64,000 nt of DNA from contig NZ_JABBXF010000021.1 of assembly GCF_013030945.1 (NCBI RefSeq), positions 1 through 64,000 on the forward strand, in the 5' to 3' direction. Under the pieces are notes generated by a model. It made no database searches and was not told the DNA's origin. It saw only the letters and a list, made by a program, of their open reading frames with translations. Of the stretch, positions 31,717 through 45,778 are shown one piece after another; the first letter of the stretch is position 1; each line of letters starts with the position of its first letter. The DNA comes from Streptomyces morookaense (GTDB taxonomy: Bacteria; Actinomycetota; Actinomycetes; Streptomycetales; Streptomycetaceae). The position numbers were made by a program, and so were the translations under genes.

Positions 31717-32682
31717 GTGACCGTCGAATCATCCGAGCACGAGAGACCACCCCGCGGCCGCCGGATTCTCCGTGATGTGGGGACCGCGGCCGGACTTGCC
31801 GTTGCGGCGGTGATCGCCTTCAACCCCGGAAACGTTCTCTCCCGGCTTCCCGGCAGCGAGGAGAAGGTGGCGAAGGCCGCGAAGTCGGCCGCGCACGACC
31901 GGGCTTCGGCCACTGTCGCCCACCCCTTCGCCGGGTCGCCGGCCGAGCAGTACGCCGACGGTTCGGCCGGGATCGTCGTCCCCCAGGCCACGGCCATCAG
32001 CACGCTGACGAAGGAGCAGGTCGCCGAGGCCCTGGAGACGACCAAGAAGTTCCTCGTCGCCGCCAACCTCGATCCTGCGGTCATACGTGGTGAACGCCCC
32101 GAAACGGCCATCGGTCTGGTCGAACCCCATCAGAAGAACACCCTCGCGGACATGAGTGCTTCCCTCGCCTCGCCCGACCAGAAGCACAACCCTCTCCAGT
32201 TCTTCAGCCGCTTCGACCCGAACGAAGTGCGCCTGGCGGGCGGGACCGTCAAGACGCATGGGCGGATGACCTTCGAGGCGGGGAGCAAGAAGGGGTCCGT
32301 CCTCATCCACTCCGACTTCACCTTCGTCTACCCGGTCACGAAGGCCACGAAGGCTCCGAAGACTCCAAAGTCCGCAAACGCGTCCGCGAAGCCGCCGAAG
32401 CCGTCCGCCGAAGTGGCGCGCACCGTCGTGCGGCGTGTCATCGACACCGAGGTCTTCGACCCCGATCACTACACCGTGGCCCCGGGCACGGTGGACCTGC
32501 ACTCCGTCCAGATGAATGTCGGCAACACCCGCTGCGGCGTCTACGACGGCTACCTGCACCCCCACTTCCGCTCCGAGCACCGGAGCGCGGCGGACAAGCC
32601 CTCCGGCGAGGCCATCGATCCCTACGATCAGAGCCGCCAACTGCCCGACAGCCGGCAGTGCAACCGGACCACCCGCACCTAG
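31717..32682 (+). CDS. Membrane-anchored protein of unknown function, paralogue 2
   Basis: GTG at 31717 gives 321 residues. The cytosolic part is much shorter than in paralogue 1 (about 20 residues, ERPPRGRRILRDVG) before the span (TAAGLAVAAVIAFNPGNVL). The exported domain is clearly homologous: PFAGSPAEQYADGSAGIVVP, TKKFLVAANLDPAVIRGERP, PLQFFSRFDPNEVRLAG and RCGVYDGYLHPHF. A Lys/Pro-rich insert (KATKAPKTPKSANASAKPPK) is unique to this copy. The function is unknown. Its stop overlaps the stop of the small convergent frame at 32679. Confidence 0.85.
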   Translation: MTVESSEHERPPRGRRILRDVGTAAGLAVAAVIAFNPGNVLSRLPGSEEKVAKAAKSAAHDRASATVAHPFAGSPAEQYADGSAGIVVPQATAISTLTKEQVAEALETTKKFLVAANLDPAVIRGERPETAIGLVEPHQKNTLADMSASLASPDQKHNPLQFFSRFDPNEVRLAGGTVKTHGRMTFEAGSKKGSVLIHSDFTFVYPVTKATKAPKTPKSANASAKPPKPSAEVARTVVRRVIDTEVFDPDHYTVAPGTVDLHSVQMNVGNTRCGVYDGYLHPHFRSEHRSAADKPSGEAIDPYDQSRQLPDSRQCNRTTRT

Positions 32683-32891
32683 GCGCAGTCCTCACACCTG
32701 CGCCGCAGGCCCGGTGCAGACGGACGCGACGCGGCGGCTGCATCCGGCGGGCCGCCCCGTCGCCATTCCCGGGCCGCACGCCGGCCGGCGCAGAGGGTGC
32801 CCGGTTCGATGCCGTGGGGAAGCGGGGCGAACGCGTGTCCGGCGTCCATCGAGTCGCCCTCCACGGCCGCCAGTTCGTATCGTTCCTGCAC
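32679..32891 (-). CDS. Small hypothetical protein
   Basis: A 70-residue reverse frame starts at GTG 32891, just after GGTGAGG. It begins MQERYELAAVEGDSMDAGHA and ends GLRRRCEDCA. Acidic N-terminal and Arg-rich C-terminal halves and three cysteines are visible, including CEDC. Codon third positions are GC-rich in this frame. Its TAG shares bases CTA with the TAG of the convergent paralogue 2. I do not recognise it; it could be a chance frame in the 283-bp gap. Confidence 0.45.
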   Translation of the reverse strand: MQERYELAAVEGDSMDAGHAFAPLPHGIEPGTLCAGRRAAREWRRGGPPDAAAASRPSAPGLRRRCEDCA

Positions 32892-32965
32892 GGCCTCACC
32901 AACCTGGGTGATGCTGCGGTCCAGTCACTGCCCAGCGGATACCTCAGACCATACGATCACCCGCC

Positions 32966-33784
32966 ATGGCGCAACACCCCCTGCCACGTCCCTGGTCGGA
33001 CGTCGATGCCAGCAACAACCCCGCCCATCTCGTGGACACCCTGCGGCGGCGCGCAGGTTCCTCCTTCCACACCGGTTACAAACAACGCCTGCGGGCGCTG
33101 CTCCGCGCGCGGCCCGGGCAGCGGTTCCTCGACGTCGGTGCCGGGACCGGCGAGACCGTGCTCGCCCTGGCCGCCGAGAGCGGGGCGCAGGCCGTCGCCG
33201 CCGACCTGTCGCTGACCATGGCCGCCGCGATGCGGGCGGGCGGAGTCCGCGGGCCCGTCGTGGCCGATGCCCACCATCTCCCTTTCCGGGAGGGGAGCTT
33301 CGACGGTGCCTGGGCCGATCTCGTGCTGCAGCACGTGGCCGACCCCGCCCGGGTCGTCGACGAGATGCTGCGGGTCGTACGGCCCGGCGGGCGGATCGTG
33401 CTGGCCGCCATCGACTACGGGACCCAGGTGCTGGACATCGGGGCGCCGGACCTCGCGCGCCGGATCCTGCGGCTGCGGGTCGATCCGGGTGTGCGCGGCG
33501 GGGCGCTCGCGCACCAGCACCCCGGCATGCTCGCCGAGCGCGGTCTGCGGGAGGTCGCCGTCGAGGCGCACGCGCTCGTCGTGCGCGACCCCCGGACCGT
33601 CGACCATGTCCTCGGCATCCGCGACTGGGCCCGTACGGCAGCCGATCAAGGGCATATCACGTCCGCCGAGGCCACGGACTTCACCGCGCATTTCGATCAT
33701 GCGGCCGCCACCGGGCGGTTCACCTATGCCGTGACGTTCTTTCTCACCTCCGCCACCGCGATCGTGACCGCGGGGCCACGGTGA
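32966..33784 (+). CDS. Class I SAM-dependent methyltransferase
   Basis: This 272-residue protein has motif I FLDVGAGTGETVLALA, motif II VAADLSLTMAAAM, an acidic loop VVADAHHLPFREGSFD (D-x-LPF-x-x-x-x-FD) and motif post-I VDEMLRVVRPGGRIVLA. These define the UbiE/methyltransf_11 type. The substrate is unknown. TACGAT (32952-32957) is 8 bases before the ATG without a ribosome-binding site, suggesting leaderless expression. Confidence 0.93.
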   Translation: MAQHPLPRPWSDVDASNNPAHLVDTLRRRAGSSFHTGYKQRLRALLRARPGQRFLDVGAGTGETVLALAAESGAQAVAADLSLTMAAAMRAGGVRGPVVADAHHLPFREGSFDGAWADLVLQHVADPARVVDEMLRVVRPGGRIVLAAIDYGTQVLDIGAPDLARRILRLRVDPGVRGGALAHQHPGMLAERGLREVAVEAHALVVRDPRTVDHVLGIRDWARTAADQGHITSAEATDFTAHFDHAAATGRFTYAVTFFLTSATAIVTAGPR

Positions 33785-33845
33785 GTGGAGAGGGTGACGG
33801 GCGCCCTGGGACTCGGACGCCGCACAGGGTACTTTCGTAGCTGTC

Positions 33846-34736
33846 ATGGAACTCGCATACATCCCCAGCCCCTCGACCGGCGTGGTCCATCTCGGGCCGA
33901 TCCCGCTGCGCGGCTATGCCTTCTGCATCATCATCGGCGTCTTCGTCGCGGTCTGGCTCGGCAACCGGCGCTGGATCGCCCGCGGCGGGCGGGCCGGGAC
34001 CGTGGCCGACATCGCCGTGTGGGCGGTGCCCTTCGGTCTCGTCGGCGGCCGGCTCTACCACGTGATCACCGACTACGAGCTGTACTTCAGCCCCGGTCGG
34101 AACTGGGTCGACGCCTTCAAGATCTGGGAGGGCGGCCTTGGTATCTGGGGCGCCGTCGCGCTCGGTGCCGTCGGTGCCTGGATCGGCTGCCGCCGCCGCG
34201 GCATCCCGCTGCCCGCCTACGCGGACGCCATCGCGCCGGGCATCGCCGTCGCCCAGGCCGTCGGGCGGTGGGGCAACTGGTTCAACCAGGAGCTCTACGG
34301 CCGGCCGACGGACCTGCCGTGGGCGCTGAAGATCGACGCCAACCCCGCGATCGGGCGCGTGGCGGGCACGTACCACCCGACGTTCCTCTACGAGTCGCTG
34401 TGGTGCCTCGGCGTCGCCGCCCTCGTCATCTGGGCCGACCGCCGGTTCACGCTCGGGCACGGGCGGGCCTTCGCGGTCTATGTCGCCGCCTACACCGTCG
34501 GCCGGTTCTGGATCGAGTACCTGCGCGTGGACGACGCGCACCATGTGCTGGGCCTGCGGCTCAACGACTGGACGTCGATCCTGGTCTTCCTCGGCGCCGT
34601 CGCGTACATCGTCGTCTCGCGGAAGCGGTCGCCCGGGCGTGAGCCCGTCGTGGAGCCCGCCGCCCTCGACGAGGGCGACGGGGCCGCCGAGCCGGCGCCC
34701 GCCGACAAGGCCGGCAAGGCCGACAAGAAGGTCTGA
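33846..34736 (+). CDS. lgt: Prolipoprotein diacylglyceryl transferase
   Basis: This 296-residue membrane enzyme transfers diacylglycerol from phosphatidylglycerol to the lipobox cysteine of prolipoproteins. The Lgt signature GRWGNWFNQELYG lies at about residues 140-152. IPLRGYAFCIIIGVFVAVWL and VGGRLYHVITDYELY (with the essential His) are further family marks. There are seven probable spans and a charged C-terminal tail. Lipoproteins that would be its substrates are encoded at 30568 and 47713. Confidence 0.97.
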   Translation: MELAYIPSPSTGVVHLGPIPLRGYAFCIIIGVFVAVWLGNRRWIARGGRAGTVADIAVWAVPFGLVGGRLYHVITDYELYFSPGRNWVDAFKIWEGGLGIWGAVALGAVGAWIGCRRRGIPLPAYADAIAPGIAVAQAVGRWGNWFNQELYGRPTDLPWALKIDANPAIGRVAGTYHPTFLYESLWCLGVAALVIWADRRFTLGHGRAFAVYVAAYTVGRFWIEYLRVDDAHHVLGLRLNDWTSILVFLGAVAYIVVSRKRSPGREPVVEPAALDEGDGAAEPAPADKAGKADKKV

Positions 34737-34755
34737 CCTGCTCCGAACGCAACGC

Positions 34756-34790
34756 CTGTGGCCGGCCCGGTTCCTCCGGGCCGGCCACAG
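34756..34790 (+). terminator. Terminator of lgt
   Basis: A perfect 15-bp stem (34756-34770 with 34776-34790) with a 5-base loop (ttcct) follows the lgt stop by 20 bases. Two tandem copies of a 12-bp unit (AGCCGTTTCCGC, 34789-34812) come directly after it. Confidence 0.85.
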
Positions 34791-34946
34791 CCGTTTCCGC
34801 AGCCGTTTCCGCAGCCGGTTCGTGGCGTAAACCCCCAGGTCAGGCAGGCCTTCCTTGCTGGCGGATCACTGCGCTCGTGCGTACCTTCGACTCATGAGAG
34901 GGGTGGGCGTACGGGCCTGTGCCCCGTGGAAGGGAGACCCCGCATC

Positions 34947-35678
34947 ATGGCCGTCCTCGACACCGCCGCCGCCACGCACATAGCGCACCGCGACAACCAC
35001 ACCCACCGCGACGTCAACGGCGGCTGGCTGCGGCCCGCCGTGTTCGGGGCGATGGACGGGCTGGTGTCCAACGTCTCGCTGATGAGCGGCGTCGCGGGCG
35101 GCACCGCCTCCTCCAGCGCCATCGTGATCGCCGGGCTGGCGGGGCTCGCCGCCGGTGCGTTCTCCATGGCCGCGGGCGAATACACCTCGGTCGCCTCGCA
35201 GCGCGAACTCGTCCTCGCCGAGTTGGACATCGAGCGCCGCGAGCTGCGCAAGCACCCCGTCGACGAGCTGGAGGAGCTGGCCGCGCTCTACGAGTCGCGG
35301 GGCGTCGAGCCGGAGCTGGCCCGCGAGGTCGCCCGGCAGCTCTCGCGCGACCCCGAGCAGGCGCTGGAGATCCACGCCCGGGAGGAGCTCGGCATCGACC
35401 CCTCCGACCTGCCCTCGCCGATGGTGGCCGCCGCCTCGTCGTTCGGCTCCTTCGCCCTCGGTGCCCTGCTGCCGCTGCTGCCTTATCTGCTGGGTGCCAC
35501 GCAGCTGTGGCCGGCGATCCTGCTGGCGCTGCTGGGGCTCTTCGGCTGCGGGGCCGTGGTGGCCCGGGTGACGGCGCGGTCCTGGTGGTTCAGCGGGCTG
35601 CGGCAGCTGGTGCTGGGCGGTGCCGCGGCCGGCGTGACGTATCTCCTGGGTCTTGCCTTCGGCACGGCCGTGGGGTAA
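34947..35678 (+). CDS. VIT1/CCC1 family metal transporter
   Basis: This 243-residue protein belongs to the vacuolar iron transporter family, which moves Fe(II) or Mn(II). ATG at 34947 follows AGGGAG. The family's first span motif is LRPAVFGAMDGLVSNVSLMS, and GLAAGAFSMAAGEYTSVASQ is the second conserved block. An acidic, Glu-rich cytosolic region (ELDIERRELRKHPVDELEEL) probably forms the metal-binding domain. Three further spans follow. An imperfect iron-box-like sequence lies about 95 bases upstream. Confidence 0.92.
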   Translation: MAVLDTAAATHIAHRDNHTHRDVNGGWLRPAVFGAMDGLVSNVSLMSGVAGGTASSSAIVIAGLAGLAAGAFSMAAGEYTSVASQRELVLAELDIERRELRKHPVDELEELAALYESRGVEPELAREVARQLSRDPEQALEIHAREELGIDPSDLPSPMVAAASSFGSFALGALLPLLPYLLGATQLWPAILLALLGLFGCGAVVARVTARSWWFSGLRQLVLGGAAAGVTYLLGLAFGTAVG

Positions 35679-35840
35679 TGCTTATGCGGGTCGCCGCATA
35701 GGTGCGCGATAGCGCGCGTGTTGCACGATGCGTGTTGCCTTGCGGTTTCAAGCCTTCCGCATCCGGGCACAATCCCGGAACGCGGCGGGCAGTGCCGCCC
35801 GCGTCGCGTTGCGTCCGGCGGCTCCGGAGCCGAGTTCCTC

Positions 35841-35857
35841 GGTCCACATCGTGGACC
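35841..35857. promoter_or_regulatory. Perfect palindrome upstream of gltB, possible operator
   Basis: GGTCCAC-ATC-GTGGACC is a perfect 7-bp inverted repeat with a 3-base centre. A plausible -10 box TGTAAT lies at 35890-35895, so the site is about 35-50 bases upstream of it, a usual place for an activator or repressor of gltBD. Confidence 0.45.
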
Positions 35858-35981
35858 ACACCTTCCGCTTTTCGAGAAGCGGGTCATCCTGTAATCTGCA
35901 CGAAATTTTCTCGCGGAGGGCCAACGTCGTCCCTCGGCACATGCACACGTCATGACTGCCAAGACGACGACGGGAGCGCCG

Positions 35982-41982
<6,001 letters not shown>

Positions 41983-41996
41983 CCCGGCCCGCCGCC

Positions 41997-42041
41997 ACGC
42001 GGCGCCCGCCCCGTCCCCGACCGGATGGGCGGGCGCCGCGT
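41997..42041. terminator. Terminator after gltD
   Basis: A perfect 15-bp stem (41997-42011 with 42027-42041) with a 15-base loop lies between gltD and the convergent polysaccharide operon. Confidence 0.8.
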
Positions 42042-42056
42042 CAGCTTCACTCCTCT

Positions 42057-42731
42057 TCACTCCTCGCCCGGCGCGTGCGCCGACAGCGAGCCGAACACCA
42101 CGCGGGCGTCCTCGGTGTAGACCCCGACGCTGCCGTGCAGATACGGGTGTTCCTGGTCCCGGTAGGCGACCAGCCCCTTGTTGTCCACGCTCACCTCCAC
42201 CAGCGGCCCGCGCTGCGCGACCCGCACGTCCGAGGTGCGCCCGACGGGGAAGCTCTCGGAGCCCGTCGCGAGGAAGCGCTGCCCGCCCGGATAGGCGGGG
42301 TCGCGTTTGCCCAGCTCCCAGCCGTTGGGCTTGAGGGTGATGTAGTAGAAGTGCTCCGGGTCGGTGTACGCCCAGAGCAGCCACGGCACTTCCCACGGGT
42401 TGGGCTTGGGCGTGCGCAGCTGGGCGATCGTGCGCATCGTGGCCCGGTAGTCGACGTCGCCGTACTGCTGCGTCGACACGATCAGGCCCGCGTGCGTCTC
42501 CCCGGGCTGCTTGGCCGGCGCGGGGGAGAGGACCAGCCCGTCGTGCCGTCCGATGTTCTCGCCGTGGCCGTCGAAGACCGACCGCCACGGGCCGTGGACC
42601 GAGCCCTCGGCCCACGGCCGGTCCGGCGTGCCGCCGCCACCGCCCCACAGTGCATAGCCCGCTAGGGCCAGCGCTGCGGCGACGGCGACGGCGAGCAGGG
42701 CACGGACGTACCGCCGGGGAACTCTCGTCAT
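42057..42731 (-). CDS. Membrane-anchored protein with probable beta-sandwich (lectin/DUF1080-like) domain
   Basis: ATG at 42731 overlaps the epimerase stop (ATGA) and gives 224 residues. A short basic N-terminus (MTRVPRRYVR) and one span (ALLAVAVAAALALAGYALW) anchor an exported domain. Its Trp/Tyr-rich strands (VHGPWRSVFDGHGENIG, EVPWLLWAYTDPEHFYYITL and KPNGWELGKRDPAYPGGQRF) resemble concanavalin-like glycan-binding or DUF1080-type domains. This is an inference from pattern; I see no certain catalytic residues. As last gene of the reverse operon it may bind or trim the polymer made by the GT2 enzyme. Confidence 0.75.
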   Translation of the reverse strand: MTRVPRRYVRALLAVAVAAALALAGYALWGGGGGTPDRPWAEGSVHGPWRSVFDGHGENIGRHDGLVLSPAPAKQPGETHAGLIVSTQQYGDVDYRATMRTIAQLRTPKPNPWEVPWLLWAYTDPEHFYYITLKPNGWELGKRDPAYPGGQRFLATGSESFPVGRTSDVRVAQRGPLVEVSVDNKGLVAYRDQEHPYLHGSVGVYTEDARVVFGSLSAHAPGEE

Positions 42732-43927
42732 GCGGTCGAGTATGGCCCCGTCCCGTCCGCATGCGGCGCGACCAGCGCGTCGGACGCGGGGACCGCATCG
42801 GCGTCCGCGCCGAAGTCCTCGGCCAGCTGGGCGATGATGCGTTCGGTGGCGTGCCCGTCGCCGAAGGGGTTGCCGGCGGTCGCCATCCGCTCGTACGCCG
42901 CCGCGTCGTCCAGCAGGTGCACGGCCGCGGCCAGGATGGCCTCCGGCTCGGTGCCCACCAGTTGTGCGGCGCCCGCGTCGACGGCCTCGGGCCGCTCGGT
43001 GGTCGTGCGCAGCACCAGCGCGGGCTTGCCGAGGCTGGGCGCCTCCTCCTGGATGCCGCCCGAATCGGTGAGCACCAGGTCGCAGGCGGCCAGGGTGGCG
43101 GAGAAGTCGAGGTAGCCCAGCGGCTCCACGACGTGGATGTCCGGGTGCCCGCTCAGCTCGGGCAGCAGGGCGTCCCGCACGGCCGGGCTCTTGTGGAGCG
43201 GCAGCACGATCTCCACGTCGCCCCGGTCGGCGAGCCGCCGCAGCGCCTTGCCCATCTCCCGCATCTTGTTGCCCTGGTTCTCGCGGCGGTGCAGGGTGAG
43301 CAGCACGCGCCGCAGGCCGCTGTCGGGGCGGAAGACGCTGCGGCCGACGCCCTCCTGGAGCACCCACAGCAGGTTGTCGATGACGGTGTTGCCGGTGGTG
43401 AACACCTCGCTGGCCGGCACGCCTTCGTCCGTCAGGTGCCGTGCGGCGCGCGGGGTGGGGGCGAAGTGCCAGCGGGCGATGCGCCCTATGAGGCGACGGT
43501 TGAGCTCCTCGGGGAACGGGTTGTCGAGCACCCCGGTGCGCAGCCCGGCCTCGACATGGGCGACGGGGATGTGCTCGTAGAAGGCGGCGAGGGCGCCGGT
43601 GAGGGCGCTGGTGGTGTCGCCCTGGACGACGACCAGGTCGGGGCGTTCGGCACGGATCGTTTCTCCCAGCCCCTCCACCAGGCGGGCGGTCAGCTGGGAG
43701 AGTTCCTGCCGCTCGCGCATGACGTCGAGCTCCACGCGGGCCTCGACCTGGAGGAGTTCGAGCATCTGGTGCAGCATCTCGCGGTGCTGTCCGGTGGTGA
43801 CGACGATGGGTTCGAACAGCGGCGAGGCGGCCATCGCCCGTGCGACGGGGGCGAGTTTGATGGCCTCGGGGCGGGTGCCCAGCACGAGCATGGCGCGTAC
43901 GGGCGCGGTGACGATGTCCATGGACAT
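42728..43927 (-). CDS. wecB: UDP-N-acetylglucosamine 2-epimerase, non-hydrolysing
   Basis: This 399-residue enzyme interconverts UDP-GlcNAc and UDP-ManNAc. The N-terminal motif AMLVLGTRPEAIKLAPVARA, VVVQGDTTSAL, HVEAGLRTGVLDNPFPEELN, LLTLHRRENQGNK and VLTDSGGIQEEAPSLGKPAL are all diagnostic. ATG at 43927 follows GGGAG by 5 bases. It lies 54 bases downstream of the GT2 gene. Its product may be the sugar donor, or set the donor balance, for the polymer made by that enzyme. Confidence 0.95.
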   Translation of the reverse strand: MSMDIVTAPVRAMLVLGTRPEAIKLAPVARAMAASPLFEPIVVTTGQHREMLHQMLELLQVEARVELDVMRERQELSQLTARLVEGLGETIRAERPDLVVVQGDTTSALTGALAAFYEHIPVAHVEAGLRTGVLDNPFPEELNRRLIGRIARWHFAPTPRAARHLTDEGVPASEVFTTGNTVIDNLLWVLQEGVGRSVFRPDSGLRRVLLTLHRRENQGNKMREMGKALRRLADRGDVEIVLPLHKSPAVRDALLPELSGHPDIHVVEPLGYLDFSATLAACDLVLTDSGGIQEEAPSLGKPALVLRTTTERPEAVDAGAAQLVGTEPEAILAAAVHLLDDAAAYERMATAGNPFGDGHATERIIAQLAEDFGADADAVPASDALVAPHADGTGPYSTA

Positions 43928-43981
43928 GGTGCTCCCTGGAAAGGAGATTCTGCGGGTGGAGGGAGTAGGCGGAGCGGCCGG

Positions 43982-45235
43982 TCAGGTGCGGGCGGTCTTG
44001 AGCCAGGTCTGTTTGCCCGTCAGCATCCGCCACAGGCCCCACCATCCGGCGGCGAACCAGATGTAGCCGTAGAGGACGAAGGCGTGCGACAGCAGGACGG
44101 CGCGGCCCAGGCCGACTTCGCGTTCGCGGCGGGAGTACACCCAGCCGTAGGCGTACGCGGCGGTGAAGGAGAGCAGGTACGGGCCGATGATCCACATCGG
44201 GGACACCAGCAGGCGTCCGGCTTCGATGGAACCGATGACCGCACCGGCGGTGGCGACGACGAAGGACAGCGGCAGCAGTGAGGTGAGCAGGATCAGCACC
44301 GGGCTGGAGAGGTGGTAGAGCAGGTCCACCGCGGCCCGGCCGGGGATCTCGCGCAGGATCATCGGCACCAGGTTCGCCGACTGCAGATGGCCCTGGAACC
44401 AGCGGGAGCGCTGCCGCACCAGGCGTTTGACGTCGAGGACGGCCTGCTGCGAGACCGCGGCGGTGGTGCAGTGCTGGTTGGTCCAGCCGCGGGCGATCAG
44501 CCGTACCCCGAGGTCGAGATCCTCGGTGAGGGAATCGCTCCAGGGCCCCCCGCCGTGTCCCGCGGAGAGGGTGTCCAGCGCGGCCAGCCGCATGAACTGG
44601 CCGTTGCCGCCCATCCCGACGCTGCCGATGTAGCGCCGGGCGCTCTGGAAGATGTCGCCGTAGATGACGAACTCCATGTCCTGGAGCCGGGCGAGCAGTC
44701 CCTTGTGGCGGTTGTACATCCGCACGCCGACCTGGGTGGCGCCGGTGCGCGGGTCGTCGAAGTAGGGGTCGACGGCCTGGATGACGTGCTGGTCGAGCCG
44801 GCCGTCGGCGTCCACGACGCAGACGATGACGTCCCGCGGGTCGTAGCCGTCGAGGATGCCGGAGCTGCGGAGGTGGTGGATGCCGTTGTTGAGTGCGGCG
44901 CCCTTGCCCTTGCGGGCGTCGGGCAGTTGGCGTTGCAGCAGGTGGACCCGTCGGGGGTCGGCTGCGCGGGCTATCTCGGCCGTGCGGTCGTCGGAGGCGT
45001 CGTCGATGACCAGGGCCAGGAAGTTCCCGGCGGGCAGTGCGGTGATACGGGCGAGGCTCTCCGCGAGGACTTTCTCCTCGTTCAGACAGGCGAGGAGGAA
45101 GACATAGATCCGCTGGGTGCGCGGGGACCGCGGGTGCCGGATACGGCGCCGGGAGAGGATGAACATGCCGGTGTTGTACGTGCCGGCCATCACGATGAGG
45201 GCGATGCTCGCCCCGAGCATGACTTCGGTGATCAT
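43982..45235 (-). CDS. Processive family 2 glycosyltransferase (polysaccharide synthase)
   Basis: This 417-residue membrane enzyme has the GT2 synthase motifs in order: LVIDDASDDRT (first Asp), VCVVDADGRLD (DxD), WSDSLTEDLDLGVRLIARGW (catalytic Asp) and RLVRQRSRWFQGHLQ (Q/RxxRW). One N-terminal span (MLGASIALIVMAGTYNTGMF) and three or four C-terminal spans form the translocation pore, as in PgaC/IcaA or hyaluronan synthases. ATG at 45235 overlaps the small upstream gene (ATGA). The polymer is probably an N-acetylhexosamine glycan, given the neighbouring epimerase and deacetylase-like genes. Confidence 0.93.
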   Translation of the reverse strand: MITEVMLGASIALIVMAGTYNTGMFILSRRRIRHPRSPRTQRIYVFLLACLNEEKVLAESLARITALPAGNFLALVIDDASDDRTAEIARAADPRRVHLLQRQLPDARKGKGAALNNGIHHLRSSGILDGYDPRDVIVCVVDADGRLDQHVIQAVDPYFDDPRTGATQVGVRMYNRHKGLLARLQDMEFVIYGDIFQSARRYIGSVGMGGNGQFMRLAALDTLSAGHGGGPWSDSLTEDLDLGVRLIARGWTNQHCTTAAVSQQAVLDVKRLVRQRSRWFQGHLQSANLVPMILREIPGRAAVDLLYHLSSPVLILLTSLLPLSFVVATAGAVIGSIEAGRLLVSPMWIIGPYLLSFTAAYAYGWVYSRREREVGLGRAVLLSHAFVLYGYIWFAAGWWGLWRMLTGKQTWLKTART

Positions 45236-45432
45236 GAATGGTCACCGGCATTCCGGAACAGAAACCATATCTTTGCCGAAAGAATGGCGACGGCAAAGGT
45301 GCAGTAGAGCAGAAAGCCTGCTCCGGCTGCTTCCTGCAGGGCCCGGGCGAAGGGTATGCCCGGGAGTACCTCCGGGGCCGCCGTCAGTCCGGCCAAAGGC
45401 AGGACTGTCCCCAGGGCTGGCTTTCCGTACAT
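45232..45432 (-). CDS. Small membrane protein preceding the polysaccharide synthase
   Basis: ATG at 45432 has GGGGGGGAA 3 bases upstream and gives 66 residues. An ATG at 45504 adds 24 residues but has no ribosome-binding site. The protein has a weakly hydrophobic N-terminal half (LGTVLPLAGLTAAPEVLPGI) and one strong span (GFLLYCTFAVAILSAKIWFL). It is coupled to the synthase by ATGA. By position it resembles small accessory subunits such as PgaD or IcaD, but no sequence similarity is claimed. Confidence 0.72.
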   Translation of the reverse strand: MYGKPALGTVLPLAGLTAAPEVLPGIPFARALQEAAGAGFLLYCTFAVAILSAKIWFLFRNAGDHS

Positions 45433-45778
45433 GGGTTCCCCCCCATTTTCCGCCTTGAGTGAGGCGATGGCTCGGAAGGTATCAGACAGAACTGAAGTTT
45501 CCATGTGAATGATGGGAGTTGTTGGATCGGAACATCAAGTTCTGGGTACCAACCGGTTGTTATGGCAGGTGGCGGCGGTGCTGTTACGGGTGTGATCCTT
45601 GGTCTGCACCAATTTGCCGACGGCTATTGCCTATTCCGGTCCGCACCCGGCCGTTGACAGGGGTCCCCGCCGCCACAAGAATCAGCCAACCACCGGGACC
45701 CTTGTGCCTCCGGGAGCGGTCTGCCGAGGGGACGCGGCCTGCCCGGGTAAAGCCTGTTCAATCAGGGGGGAACGAAAA
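45433..45778. promoter_or_regulatory. Divergent control region of the polysaccharide locus
   Basis: This 346-bp stretch without a gene separates the two divergent operons and has visibly lower GC than the genes around it. It contains a palindrome CAACCGGTTG (45550-45559), a good plus-strand promoter (45654-45682) and a leader of about 90 bases before the DUF2334 gene. On the minus strand TTGATG-18-CATCAT (from 45538 down) is a weak promoter candidate. Confidence 0.5.
45654..45682 (+). promoter_or_regulatory. Sigma-70-type promoter of the DUF2334 gene
   Basis: TTGACA (45654-45659), a 17-base spacer and AAGAAT (45677-45682) form the clearest vegetative-type promoter I saw. It predicts a start near 45689, about 90 bases before the ATG. 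Confidence 0.65.

Noticed and set aside
35941..35955. A five-codon upstream frame (ATG to TGA) touching the ATG at 35952 before gltB
   Set aside because: Its only Shine-Dalgarno-like sequence is about 20 bases away, and gltB more likely starts at 35982, so a leader-peptide role is unsupported.
42057..45296. A single 1079-codon minus-strand frame through the polysaccharide operon
   Set aside because: Only its last 225 codons are the real anchored-protein gene. The rest is out of frame with the epimerase and GT2 genes, which have clear motifs.
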